Positions 25,637 through 32,816 of a stretch of 32,816 nucleotides of DNA are shown here, piece by piece. The translations under genes and the position numbers were made by a program. The stretch is from NCBI GenBank assembly GCA_947499565.1, contig CANMOV010000006.1, forward strand, positions 1 to 32,816. Reading direction: 5' to 3'. Position 1 is the stretch's first letter, and every line of letters starts with the position of its first letter. The stretch comes from an uncultured Croceitalea sp. (lineage in GTDB: Bacteria > Bacteroidota > Bacteroidia > Flavobacteriales > Flavobacteriaceae). A model generated the notes under the pieces. The model did not search any database. It was not told the origin of the DNA and saw nothing but the letters and a program-made list of their open reading frames with translations.

Positions 25637-26821
25637 ATGAATATAGAAACCCTACGTTTTATGCAAGATTTAGCAGTTTTAACTGAAAAATATATAAATC
25701 GAACACTTACAAAAAAAGAGCGGGAAAAGCTTAAAAAATTAGTGCTCAAAAAGAAAGAGAATCTCGCCTATTTTAAGCAAAAATTGGTGGAACGATCACA
25801 AGATCAACTCTACCATGATTTTGATGCCACTACAGCTTTTGAAATGTTTGAACCAATTTTAGGCTCTCAAAAATCAAAAAACTATCAAATTAAGAAATGG
25901 TTTCCTTATGCCGCTTCTTTTGTCGGCATCTTAGCTGTGCTGACCATGGTATTTCCTTCAAAAAAATCAACAGAAACCAATACTACCATTACAGATGCTC
26001 AAGAACAAATAATAAAAGAGGATAAAATTATACTCACTCTTGAAGATGGTACTAAAAAGATATTGGATTCCAATCACAATGCTACCGTAGCAGTAAATAA
26101 CGGCACTCCAATCGTTAAAACCACTAATTACGGTTTGGATTATACCCCTGCTAACAAAACTACGAGCACTGGGCATCATAAAATTTATATTCCCCATGGC
26201 CAAAAATTTAACATCACCCTATCTGATGGCACTAAAGTATGGCTCAACTCAGGGTCTACACTTACATTTCCATCACGGTTTGATAAGGCTTCCAGCAATA
26301 GAATGGTTTATCTAGAAGGTGAGGCGTATTTTGATGTTGCCGAGGATAAAAGCTTTCCTTTCATAGTAAACGTAAACGACTTGAACATAAAAGTATTGGG
26401 GACAGAATTTAACGTTACCGCCTATGGTGTTAATAATGCTATAACTACCACATTGGTTGAAGGTTCTGTAAACCTTTCTGATGAAAATCAACCTAACAAC
26501 ACCATTACCTTAATACCAAATCAGCAAGGTTCTTTTGATAAATTCAATAAAGAATTAGTGTCCAAAAAGGTAGATGTTAGCTATTTCACTGCATGGATGC
26601 AAAATAAGATTGTTTTTAGAGGTACTCCAATGCAACAGATTCTCCAAAACATTGAACGTACATATAATGTGAGTATTGACAATAAAAATGAAGTGATTTC
26701 GAATAAAAGATTTACTGGTGAGTTTGATGTTGAAGATATTCAGACGGTCTTTAAGGTCTTATCTACTTCAATAAAATTTGAATATGAAATAACACAAAAT
26801 AAAATAACAATAAAAAAGTAA
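25637..26821 (+). CDS. FecR-family anti-sigma regulator
   Basis: A 394-residue membrane regulator. It has a cytoplasmic N-part (1-85), which would bind the sigma factor, and one membrane helix (about 87-105, FPYAASFVGILAVLTMVF). The periplasmic FecR domain (about 175-280) holds HGQKFNITLSDGTKVWLNSG and YLEGEAYFDVAEDKSFPFIV. A C-terminal DUF4974-like region (about 325-394, GTPMQQILQNIERTYNVSI, YEITQNKITI) ends it. The start at 25637 is the longest. ATG at 25661 (residue 9) is equally plausible and would suit the promoter candidate above. The receptor gene follows 78 nt downstream. It is expected to receive the signal from that receptor's STN domain and release the divergent sigma factor. Confidence 0.92.
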   Translation: MNIETLRFMQDLAVLTEKYINRTLTKKEREKLKKLVLKKKENLAYFKQKLVERSQDQLYHDFDATTAFEMFEPILGSQKSKNYQIKKWFPYAASFVGILAVLTMVFPSKKSTETNTTITDAQEQIIKEDKIILTLEDGTKKILDSNHNATVAVNNGTPIVKTTNYGLDYTPANKTTSTGHHKIYIPHGQKFNITLSDGTKVWLNSGSTLTFPSRFDKASSNRMVYLEGEAYFDVAEDKSFPFIVNVNDLNIKVLGTEFNVTAYGVNNAITTTLVEGSVNLSDENQPNNTITLIPNQQGSFDKFNKELVSKKVDVSYFTAWMQNKIVFRGTPMQQILQNIERTYNVSIDNKNEVISNKRFTGEFDVEDIQTVFKVLSTSIKFEYEITQNKITIKK

Positions 26822-26845
26822 GGGAAATGCTGCAACATTTCCCTT
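26820..26845 (+). promoter_or_regulatory. Stem-loop between fecR and the receptor gene
   Basis: A perfect 10-bp stem (26820-26829 with 26836-26845), loop CTGCAA, beginning within the fecR stop codon. There is no T run after it, so it is more likely an mRNA-processing or attenuation hairpin than a terminator. It may set different levels for fecR and the receptor. Confidence 0.5.
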
Positions 26846-26899
26846 GGCATTAGTCATGTCAGAATTGTAGAAATCTAATATTAACTAACACTTAAACTT

Positions 26900-29800
26900 A
26901 TGAAAAATGTTACAAAACATTCTTTTTTTTGGATGAAAAATATCCTTAAAAAGACCAACCGACTTCTTATGAGACTAGTTGCACTTACGCTCTTTCTTAG
27001 CCTTAGCCTATCATTAGCCAATCCAGGCATGGCTCAAAAAAAATTGACGCTTGATTATGAGGCAACCAGTCTTCTTCTAATTGTTGATGAACTCAAAAAA
27101 GAGACAGGCTATAAGTTTTTCTATGACACCGAAGAAATCAATTTAAACCAGAAAACTTCCATTTCGGTGAAAAATCAGCCCCTCATCGCCGTTTTAGAGA
27201 CCCTTTTTAATCCTAAGGGCATAGATTTTAAGATTATTGAGAAACAAATCGTGCTTACTACATTAAAGATAACAACTGCCCAAAAGACTACTCAGGTAAG
27301 AGAAGTCAAAGGAATGGTAAAAGATGATGAAGGCAGTCCACTGCCAGGTGCCAACATACTGGTAAAAGGAACAACTACTGGTACTCAGACCGATTTTGAT
27401 GGAAATTTCACCATCGAATTGCCTGATAACAATAATACTTTGGTTATTTCATATATCGGTTTTAAGACGGTTGAATTGGATGTTACTGGTCAAAACTTCG
27501 TGGACATATCCCTTGAAAGTGCCGCAGCGCAATTAGATGATGTCGTCATTGTAGGCTCTAGAAATCCTAATCGTACGGCCACAGAAACCAGTGTACCCGT
27601 AGATGTTATAGATGTAACAGCCATTGTTTCACAAGGACCGCAGGTTTCGGTTAATGAAATTTTGAACTATGTGGCGCCTTCGTTTACCTCGCAATCACAG
27701 ACCGTTTCTGATGGTACGGACCATATAGACCCAGCTTCACTCCGCGGTCTTGGTCCTGACCAAGTTTTGGTTTTGATTAATGGAAAAAGGAGACATAATA
27801 CAGCACTTATCAACGTAAACGGTACGGTTGGTGCTGGTAGTGTAGGTACCGATATGAATGCGATTCCAGCAGCAGCCATTCAAAGAATTGAAGTATTACG
27901 AGATGGTGCTGCCGCTCAATACGGTTCTGATGCCATTGCAGGGGTCATTAACATCGTTCTAAAAAAGAATATTGGTGAACTTAGTCTTATGGTAACCACT
28001 GGTGCGAATTTCAGTGAAAACAGCAACCAATTTGAAGGCGGTAGTGATGGAGAGAAATTTCAAGTCGATGCCAACTATGGATTGGGTATTGGCGATTCTG
28101 GCTATATTAATTTTACTGGTTCGCTATCAACTCGAGAACCTGCCCTTAGAAACAAAGACTATGCAGGAGATATTTTTCAAGGATTTCATGGTGCTGAACG
28201 CGTATTTGCAGCTGGTGGAGGCACTGTTGCCAATATGGGGCTTCAAGATTATGCCGATGCTGCCCAGGGCATCAATTATTTAGATCAAGCAACAAAAGAC
28301 CAAATAGCAGGCTTAGACTTATCAAATGATACAGATATTGCAACTTTCAGAGATTTATTAAGTTTTGATGCGGATGAAGATGAATTGGCTGCACGTGGTC
28401 TTACGCGTGAAGATTTTCGTTTTAGAGTAGGTACATCTAGGTTACGAGAAGGTAAGTTTTTCGCAAACATGAGCATTCCACTTTCAGAAAATACGGAACT
28501 TTATGGTTTTAGTGGAATAAGCTACCGCCAAGGTTTAGCTTCTGGTTTTTATAGAAGGCCGGCGCAAGGCGATGGTAGAGCAAATACTCCAGCATTTCCA
28601 AACGGTTTTCTTCCTAATATAGGAACAGACATTTTGGATCGTTCGGTTGCTCTAGGTATTCGCGGTGAAGTCAATGGTTGGAACGTAGATTTTTCAAACA
28701 CCTTTGGCAGAAACACTTTTCTAATTACTGTAAGCAACTCTAGTAATGGAACTCTCGGCGTGGCTACACCACGAGTATTTGATGCTGGTGGATTGAGCTT
28801 CACCCAAAACACCACCAATTTAGACATTAACCGCTTTTACGATGATATTTTTAAAGGATTTAATGCTGCTTTTGGTGCAGAATACAAAGTAGAACGCTTC
28901 CAGATTTTTTCTGGGGAAGAAAGTTCTTATACAAGCTACGACGTTAATGGAAATGCCGTTAACAGTATCACCCCAGATTCTTTGCTAGTGCGAAACAATT
29001 TTACTGGAGCGCCATTGGGTGGTGGTGCACAGGTTTTTAGAGGATACGATCCAAATAACGAAACCGATAAGTTCAGAAATAACATCTCATTGTATGCTGA
29101 TTTTGAAGCTGATTTTACAGAAAACTGGTTGGTTAGTCTTGCTGGGCGTTATGAAAATTACTCAGATTTTGGAAGTACCTTTAACTACAAACTTGCTACA
29201 AGGATTGAATTGAATGATAATATTGCGCTCCGTGCAGCAAGCAGTTCAGGTTTTAGAGCACCTTCGCTGCACCAACAATTCTTTAGCCGCACCAGTACGG
29301 TATTCGTAGACAATGTACCTTTTGAACAAGGTACCTTCACTAACGATAGCCGAGCGGCAGCTTTAATCGGTATTGATAAGCTTCGCGAAGAAACATCAAA
29401 TAGTTTTAGTGCAGGTGTAACCGCTAAGTTTGGCAATTTTAGCTTGACCTTAGATGGTTATCTTATCAATATTGATGACCGTATCGTTTACAGCGGAAGC
29501 TTTGGCAACGGTGGCGACCCAGAATTAACAGGGATTTTTCAGTCAGCCGGAGCGACTAGTGCTCGTTTCTTTGTAAATGCTATCGATACCAAATCTCAGG
29601 GATTGGATATTGTAATCTCTCACAAGGCAAATATTGGCAAAGTCATTCTTAAGAATGACTTTGCCGCTAATTTCAACAAAACAGAAGTTGAAGACATTTT
29701 TGTACCACAACTTATTGAAAATGCCGGTTTGAGTGGTTCGTTTTTTGACGGACAAGAAGAAGCATTTTTAACCTTGGCACAGCCACGAGCCAAATTAAAT

Positions 29801-30145
29801 TTGACCAATATGCTTACCATTGATTCTTGGGATTTCTTGCTTCGTAATGTATTCTTTGGTGAGGTAACGGACCCAGATGATTTTAATGGTGATGCCCGCG
29901 TGGAAGGTACTACTATAAGTGATGATGCTATTTATGGTGGCAAGTTGGTAACCGATTTCACCATCTCAAAAAGATTTTCAGACAACCTAGGCATAACCAT
30001 TGGAGCAAACAACTTGTTTGATGTATATCCAGATGAAAATAGGGCTGGCGGTACTTCTGGAGATCAATTTGTTTACTCAAGAAGGACCTCACAGTTCGGG
30101 TATACAGGTAGATATCTTTTTGCCAGATTACAGTTGAATCTATAA
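26900..30145 (+). CDS. STN-domain TonB-dependent outer-membrane receptor
   Basis: A 1081-residue signal-transducing TonB receptor. It has a long leader (1-45, cut after GMA), an STN signalling domain (about 50-123) and a carboxypeptidase-D-like domain (about 136-207). A TonB-box-like DDVVIVGSR (213-221) and a plug follow (about 225-350, with SLRGLGPDQVLVLINGKRRH and GAAAQYGSDAIAGVINIVLKK). The barrel ends LFARLQLNL. Unlike the receptor at 10902 it has no SusD partner, which points to a small ligand such as a metal complex or cofactor rather than a glycan. The STN domain fits control by the adjacent FecR and sigma factor. A second upstream Met (12) could also be the start. The gene ends at a clear terminator. 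Confidence 0.93.
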   Translation: MKNVTKHSFFWMKNILKKTNRLLMRLVALTLFLSLSLSLANPGMAQKKLTLDYEATSLLLIVDELKKETGYKFFYDTEEINLNQKTSISVKNQPLIAVLETLFNPKGIDFKIIEKQIVLTTLKITTAQKTTQVREVKGMVKDDEGSPLPGANILVKGTTTGTQTDFDGNFTIELPDNNNTLVISYIGFKTVELDVTGQNFVDISLESAAAQLDDVVIVGSRNPNRTATETSVPVDVIDVTAIVSQGPQVSVNEILNYVAPSFTSQSQTVSDGTDHIDPASLRGLGPDQVLVLINGKRRHNTALINVNGTVGAGSVGTDMNAIPAAAIQRIEVLRDGAAAQYGSDAIAGVINIVLKKNIGELSLMVTTGANFSENSNQFEGGSDGEKFQVDANYGLGIGDSGYINFTGSLSTREPALRNKDYAGDIFQGFHGAERVFAAGGGTVANMGLQDYADAAQGINYLDQATKDQIAGLDLSNDTDIATFRDLLSFDADEDELAARGLTREDFRFRVGTSRLREGKFFANMSIPLSENTELYGFSGISYRQGLASGFYRRPAQGDGRANTPAFPNGFLPNIGTDILDRSVALGIRGEVNGWNVDFSNTFGRNTFLITVSNSSNGTLGVATPRVFDAGGLSFTQNTTNLDINRFYDDIFKGFNAAFGAEYKVERFQIFSGEESSYTSYDVNGNAVNSITPDSLLVRNNFTGAPLGGGAQVFRGYDPNNETDKFRNNISLYADFEADFTENWLVSLAGRYENYSDFGSTFNYKLATRIELNDNIALRAASSSGFRAPSLHQQFFSRTSTVFVDNVPFEQGTFTNDSRAAALIGIDKLREETSNSFSAGVTAKFGNFSLTLDGYLINIDDRIVYSGSFGNGGDPELTGIFQSAGATSARFFVNAIDTKSQGLDIVISHKANIGKVILKNDFAANFNKTEVEDIFVPQLIENAGLSGSFFDGQEEAFLTLAQPRAKLNLTNMLTIDSWDFLLRNVFFGEVTDPDDFNGDARVEGTTISDDAIYGGKLVTDFTISKRFSDNLGITIGANNLFDVYPDENRAGGTSGDQFVYSRRTSQFGYTGRYLFARLQLNL

Positions 30146-30174
30146 TAATTGTTGAGTTAGTTTAGTTTATCATT

Positions 30175-30208
30175 AAAACCTTCCTGTTTGTTATGGGAAG
30201 GTTTTTTT
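30175..30208 (+). terminator. Rho-independent terminator after the TonB receptor
   Basis: A perfect 10-bp stem (30175-30184 with 30196-30205), AAAACCTTCC/GGAAGGTTTT, 11-nt loop, followed by a T run to 30208. It separates the receptor from the SDR cluster. Confidence 0.85.
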
Positions 30209-30283
30209 ATTTAGTATTTAAACTCCTTCCTAAAATTACCATTTGTTCTCTTTTTATGACATAAATAACTAAGTACCTCCAAG

Positions 30284-30291
30284 TAATTTTG
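30284..30291 (+). promoter_or_regulatory. -7 promoter element of the SDR cluster
   Basis: TAATTTTG matches TAnnTTTG, 28 nt before the SDR start codon. No -33 TTG lies 17-19 bp upstream, which would suit a promoter that needs an activator, perhaps the AraC-type protein at the end of the cluster (inference). Confidence 0.4.
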
Positions 30292-30319
30292 CTCTTACAA
30301 ATTTTAAAATAAATATATA

Positions 30320-31066
30320 ATGAAAAGAGCATTAATAATAGGCGGCAGCAGTGGTATTGGTAAAGCAACTGCGCAAAATCTTTTAAACGAAGGTGTTGAA
30401 GTCCATATTGTAGGTACTAACGATTCTAAATTAGAAGCATTTAAAAATGAAGCTAACAACAACTTAAAAACACACAAAGTTGATATTACAAGTAAAGAAC
30501 AAGTAAATGCTTTACAAAACGCAATTTCTGGTTGGGATAACTTAGATTACTTGGTAAACGCATCAGGTATTTTTGGCCCTAAACCTTTCTTAGATCATAC
30601 AGAAGCTGACTACGATTCCTATTTAGATTTAAACAGAGGGTTTTTCTTTATAACACAAGCTGCGGCTAAAAAAATGGCAGCTACTAAAGGAGGAGCTATT
30701 GTAAATGTAGGTTCTATGTGGGCAAAGCAATCTGTTAAAGCTACACCATCCTCTGCATACTCTATGCAAAAAGCAGGTTTGCACAGCTTAACGCAGCATT
30801 TGGCTATGGAATTGGCTGATTACAAAATCCGTGTAAATGCTGTTTCTCCAGCAGTAGTAGAAACTCCTGTTTACGAGAGCGTTTTTGGTGGAAAACAAGA
30901 AGCCAATGATGCGTTACAGAATTTCCACGCTTTCCATCCAATAGGAAGAAACGGAAGAGCAGAAGACGTTGCCAATACTATTTCATTCTTACTTTCAGAA
31001 AAAGCTTCTTGGGTTACCGGAGCTATTTGGGATACAGATGGTGGTGTAATGTCTGGTAGAAACTAA
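30320..31066 (+). CDS. Short-chain dehydrogenase/reductase (SDR)
   Basis: A 248-residue classical SDR oxidoreductase of normal length. The nucleotide-binding motif GGSSGIG is at 8-14 and the NASG motif at 80-83. The catalytic set is Ser132 (NVGSM), Tyr147 and Lys151 (YSMQK), with Asn105 (LDLNRG) completing it. The C-terminal [13 protein letters not shown] segment is the usual SDR ending. It would interconvert an alcohol and a carbonyl with NAD(P)H in the cytosol; the substrate is not evident. It leads a same-strand cluster with AhpD-like and amine-oxidase genes, after its own promoter-like element. Confidence 0.93.
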   Translation: MKRALIIGGSSGIGKATAQNLLNEGVEVHIVGTNDSKLEAFKNEANNNLKTHKVDITSKEQVNALQNAISGWDNLDYLVNASGIFGPKPFLDHTEADYDSYLDLNRGFFFITQAAAKKMAATKGGAIVNVGSMWAKQSVKATPSSAYSMQKAGLHSLTQHLAMELADYKIRVNAVSPAVVETPVYESVFGGKQEANDALQNFHAFHPIGRNGRAEDVANTISFLLSEKASWVTGAIWDTDGGVMSGRN

Positions 31067-31123
31067 AATATCCTTTTAAAAGGTTAGATCAATATTCATA
31101 ACCTTTCACTCAAAAAATAAATC

Positions 31124-31426
31124 ATGTACGATATGAAAAATCTAAAGCAATTAGGTGCTTTAGGAAAAAATGCGGAATCTGCAATGAAAGCTTTTCAAGC
31201 TTTGGACCAAACAGCCTTAGCTGACGGGGCAATCCCAAAAAAATACAAAGAACTTATAGCAATAGCTGTGGCATTAACCACTCAATGTCCTTATTGCTTG
31301 GAAATTCATAAAAAACATGCAATTGATGCTGGAGCTACCCAAGAAGAGCTTGCAGAAGTTACCTTTGTAGCTGCAGCTTTAAGAGCAGGTGCTGCCGTAG
31401 TGCATGGCACCCATTTAACGGGGTAA
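31124..31426 (+). CDS. AhpD-like carboxymuconolactone decarboxylase-family protein
   Basis: A 100-residue protein of the AhpD/CMD family. The CPYC motif (Cys55, Cys58) followed by His62 is the AhpD-type redox centre. IPKKYKELIAIAVALTTQ before it and AGATQEELAEVTFVAAALRAGAAV after it are standard. Members act as thiol peroxidases or peroxide-linked redox partners, or are of unknown function. ATG 31124 is used; ATG 31133 is an alternative that removes three residues. The gene lies 57 nt after the SDR gene and 9 nt before the amine oxidase, suggesting one operon in which it might deal with peroxide made by the oxidase (inference). Confidence 0.9.
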   Translation: MYDMKNLKQLGALGKNAESAMKAFQALDQTALADGAIPKKYKELIAIAVALTTQCPYCLEIHKKHAIDAGATQEELAEVTFVAAALRAGAAVVHGTHLTG

Positions 31427-31435
31427 ATTTTTAGT

Positions 31436-32491
31436 TTGAAAACAGTAAATACTAAATACATTATTATTGGCGCTGGCCTTTCTGGTCTTACTACCGCTCA
31501 TTTACTTTTAAAACATAGGGAACGCGATTTCCTTATTTTGGAAGGTAGGAACAGAGTTGGTGGTAGAATCCTAACTAATAACGGCGTAGATATAGGAGCC
31601 ACCTGGCTACAAGTCCATCATACCAATCTTAATGGACTTTTGGACTCACTATCGCTTAAAAAATTTGAACAGTACAGTAAAGGGCAGAGTGTTTTGGTAT
31701 ATAATACTATGGCGCCTGCCCATTATTTTGAAAGTCAGCATAATGGCCCATCTGCGCAGAGAATTTCTGGCGGCTCAAAGGCTCTGATTGCAAAATTGAC
31801 AGAGGCCTTAAAAGATAAAATTCTGCTAGACACCAAGGCACTTGAACTAACGGAAAACTCAGAAACGGTTCAAATAAAAACTAATGCCGGTATATATATA
31901 GCCAATAAAGTTGTGGTAACCATCCCACCAAAACTGGCTTCTACATTAACTTTTTCACCTAACCTTCCTGATAATTTATTAGGAGCGATGAAGCAAACTC
32001 ATACATGGATGAGCAATGCTATGAAAATTGGTCTCGTTTTTAAAAAACCATTTTGGAGGGAGAAAAACTTTTCAGGCACCGTAATTGGGCAAGTTGGACC
32101 TGTGATAGAGCTTTATGATCATTGCTGCGCAGACAATAAAACCTTTGCCCTAATGGGATTTATTAATGAAGGTTTAAGAGATGTTACGGCAGCTCAGCGT
32201 AAAGAGCGCATTTTAGCTTATTTAGAGAAATACCTAGGTGAAGAAATTAGGGGTTACGAATCCTACTTTGAAAAGGATTGGTCCAAGGATGAATTTACCT
32301 CATGTGAAAATTTAAAATCGGTTTATATGAGTCCGCATTACGGAAACAAACATTTTGAAGATTTCTATTTTAAAGAGAAACTATGCTTTTCAGGAACAGA
32401 GACTTCACCAATTTATGGGGGATACTTAGATGGAGCCGTATATAGCGGTATTACTACTGCCAGGAAACTATTGCAGAAAGAATTAGACTAA
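31436..32491 (+). CDS. Flavin-dependent amine oxidase (FAD/NAD(P)-binding)
   Basis: A 351-residue flavoprotein starting with TTG at 31436. No ATG lies between the upstream stop and the FAD motif, which begins at residue 12 (GAGLSG), so the TTG is needed. It has the dinucleotide motif followed by FLILEGRNRVGGRILTNNGVDIGATW, the VVVTIPPKLA segment, and the C-terminal flavin motif CFSGTETSPIYGGYLDGAVYSG. These mark the monoamine-oxidase-like family, which oxidises amines with production of peroxide. It is shorter than the usual 430-500 residues, so part of the substrate domain may be reduced. It directly follows the AhpD-like gene. Confidence 0.9.
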   Translation: MKTVNTKYIIIGAGLSGLTTAHLLLKHRERDFLILEGRNRVGGRILTNNGVDIGATWLQVHHTNLNGLLDSLSLKKFEQYSKGQSVLVYNTMAPAHYFESQHNGPSAQRISGGSKALIAKLTEALKDKILLDTKALELTENSETVQIKTNAGIYIANKVVVTIPPKLASTLTFSPNLPDNLLGAMKQTHTWMSNAMKIGLVFKKPFWREKNFSGTVIGQVGPVIELYDHCCADNKTFALMGFINEGLRDVTAAQRKERILAYLEKYLGEEIRGYESYFEKDWSKDEFTSCENLKSVYMSPHYGNKHFEDFYFKEKLCFSGTETSPIYGGYLDGAVYSGITTARKLLQKELD

Positions 32492-32516
32492 CTTTACGAC
32501 AAAGTTTATAGTCTAA
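32483..32516 (+). other. Imperfect stem-loop over the amine oxidase stop codon
   Basis: TTAGACTAACTTT (32483-32495) pairs with 32501-32516 around an ACGAC loop, with three extra bases (TAT) in the right arm. The amine oxidase stop (32489-32491) is inside the left arm. No T run follows, so readthrough into the regulator gene is likely. Confidence 0.35.
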
Positions 32517-32525
32517 TACCTTGTT

Positions 32526-32816
32526 TTGTCAAAAATAGAGCAGTACCACCTTCACAAATTATCCCCACAAAAACTTCAGTTTGAAGTTTACGATTTAAAA
32601 GAATATCGAAAAAAAAGTGGTGATAAAGCTGCTGTTCCCCATTCACACAGTTACTATCAAATTATATGGTTCTTAGATACCAAAGGCGCTCATACCGTAG
32701 ATTTTAAGACCTATGAAATAAAAGAAAATACCATTCTCTTTATTACAAAAGATCAAATTCATGCTTTTGACGATAACTACGATTGTAATGGCTGGCTTAT
32801 CCATTTTAATGAGAGC
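32526..32816 (+). CDS. AraC-family transcriptional regulator (5' part, cut by window end)
   Basis: An open frame of 97 codons from TTG 32526 to the end of the window, with no stop. An in-frame TAA at 32514 closes it upstream, and no ATG occurs in the first 60 codons, so the TTG start is the only reasonable one seen. The visible part is a cupin-type N-terminal sensor domain. AVPHSHSYYQIIWFL (about 37-51), a NTILFITKDQIHAF segment and GWLIHFNES match the ligand-binding half of AraC-family regulators. The helix-turn-helix lies outside the window. It is 34 nt after the amine oxidase gene and probably regulates this cluster. Confidence 0.75.
   Translation, partial: MSKIEQYHLHKLSPQKLQFEVYDLKEYRKKSGDKAAVPHSHSYYQIIWFLDTKGAHTVDFKTYEIKENTILFITKDQIHAFDDNYDCNGWLIHFNES

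Noticed and set aside
1-32816. CRISPR arrays, tRNA or rRNA genes, insertion sequences, prophage or integrase genes
   Set aside because: Looked for by eye on both strands; no direct-repeat array, cloverleaf, transposase or integrase motif was seen.

Overview
The window looks like chromosome of a flavobacterium (Bacteroidota, Flavobacteriaceae). The DNA is AT-rich. It carries a SusC/SusD pair, a T9SS C-terminal sorting domain, a FecI/FecR pair next to an STN-bearing TonB receptor, a Porin_10-like protein, lipoproteins with acidic residues straight after the lipobox Cys, and matches to the Bacteroidota -7 promoter element (TAnnTTTG). Family names come from motif reading, not from searches. No tRNA, rRNA, CRISPR array, transposase, integrase or phage gene was seen. 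The window reads as ordinary chromosomal sequence.

Layout. 1-2214: a leftward promoter for a gene beyond the left edge, then a minus-strand outer-membrane porin with its own promoter. 2361-8160: a plus-strand block for the cell surface, with a 1431-aa T9SS-secreted BNR-propeller protein, a lipoprotein overlapping it by 4 nt, and a small orphan secreted protein, ending at a strong terminator. 8504-13937: a minus-strand SusC-SusD-lipoprotein operon with no degradative enzymes. 14158-18029: plus-strand rnhB, an 818-aa lipoprotein and a 230-aa periplasmic protein, meeting the minus-strand cluster yqaE-like / lipoprotein / lipB at a shared bidirectional terminator. 19790-23232: a membrane-anchored LuxR-type regulator, a one-cysteine thioredoxin-fold protein, and lysS. 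23302-30145: a His-rich DUF4198-like protein and a HupE/UreJ-type permease, followed by a divergent ECF sigma / FecR pair and an STN-TonB receptor. 30320-32816: an SDR oxidoreductase, an AhpD-like protein, a flavin amine oxidase and the 5' part of an AraC-family regulator.

How they fit together. The clearest functional unit is 23302-30145. The STN domain of the receptor and the FecR/sigma pair suggest substrate-sensing control of an outer-membrane importer. The neighbouring His-rich protein and HupE-type permease suggest, by inference only, that a transition metal or metal complex is the substrate. The second unit is the 30320-32816 redox cluster with its own AraC regulator. The rest is housekeeping (rnhB, lysS, lipB) mixed with envelope proteins.

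No clearly new system was found. The best candidates are the metal-type locus, the kinase-free membrane LuxR regulator with a nearby palindrome, and several compact regulatory arrangements: a promoter inside the hairpin before lysS, a 21-bp palindrome at a start codon, and two TTG starts in a row. Four short genes or start choices are corrected here: the yqaE-like gene, the 7474, 21544 and 24326 starts, and the partial AraC gene.
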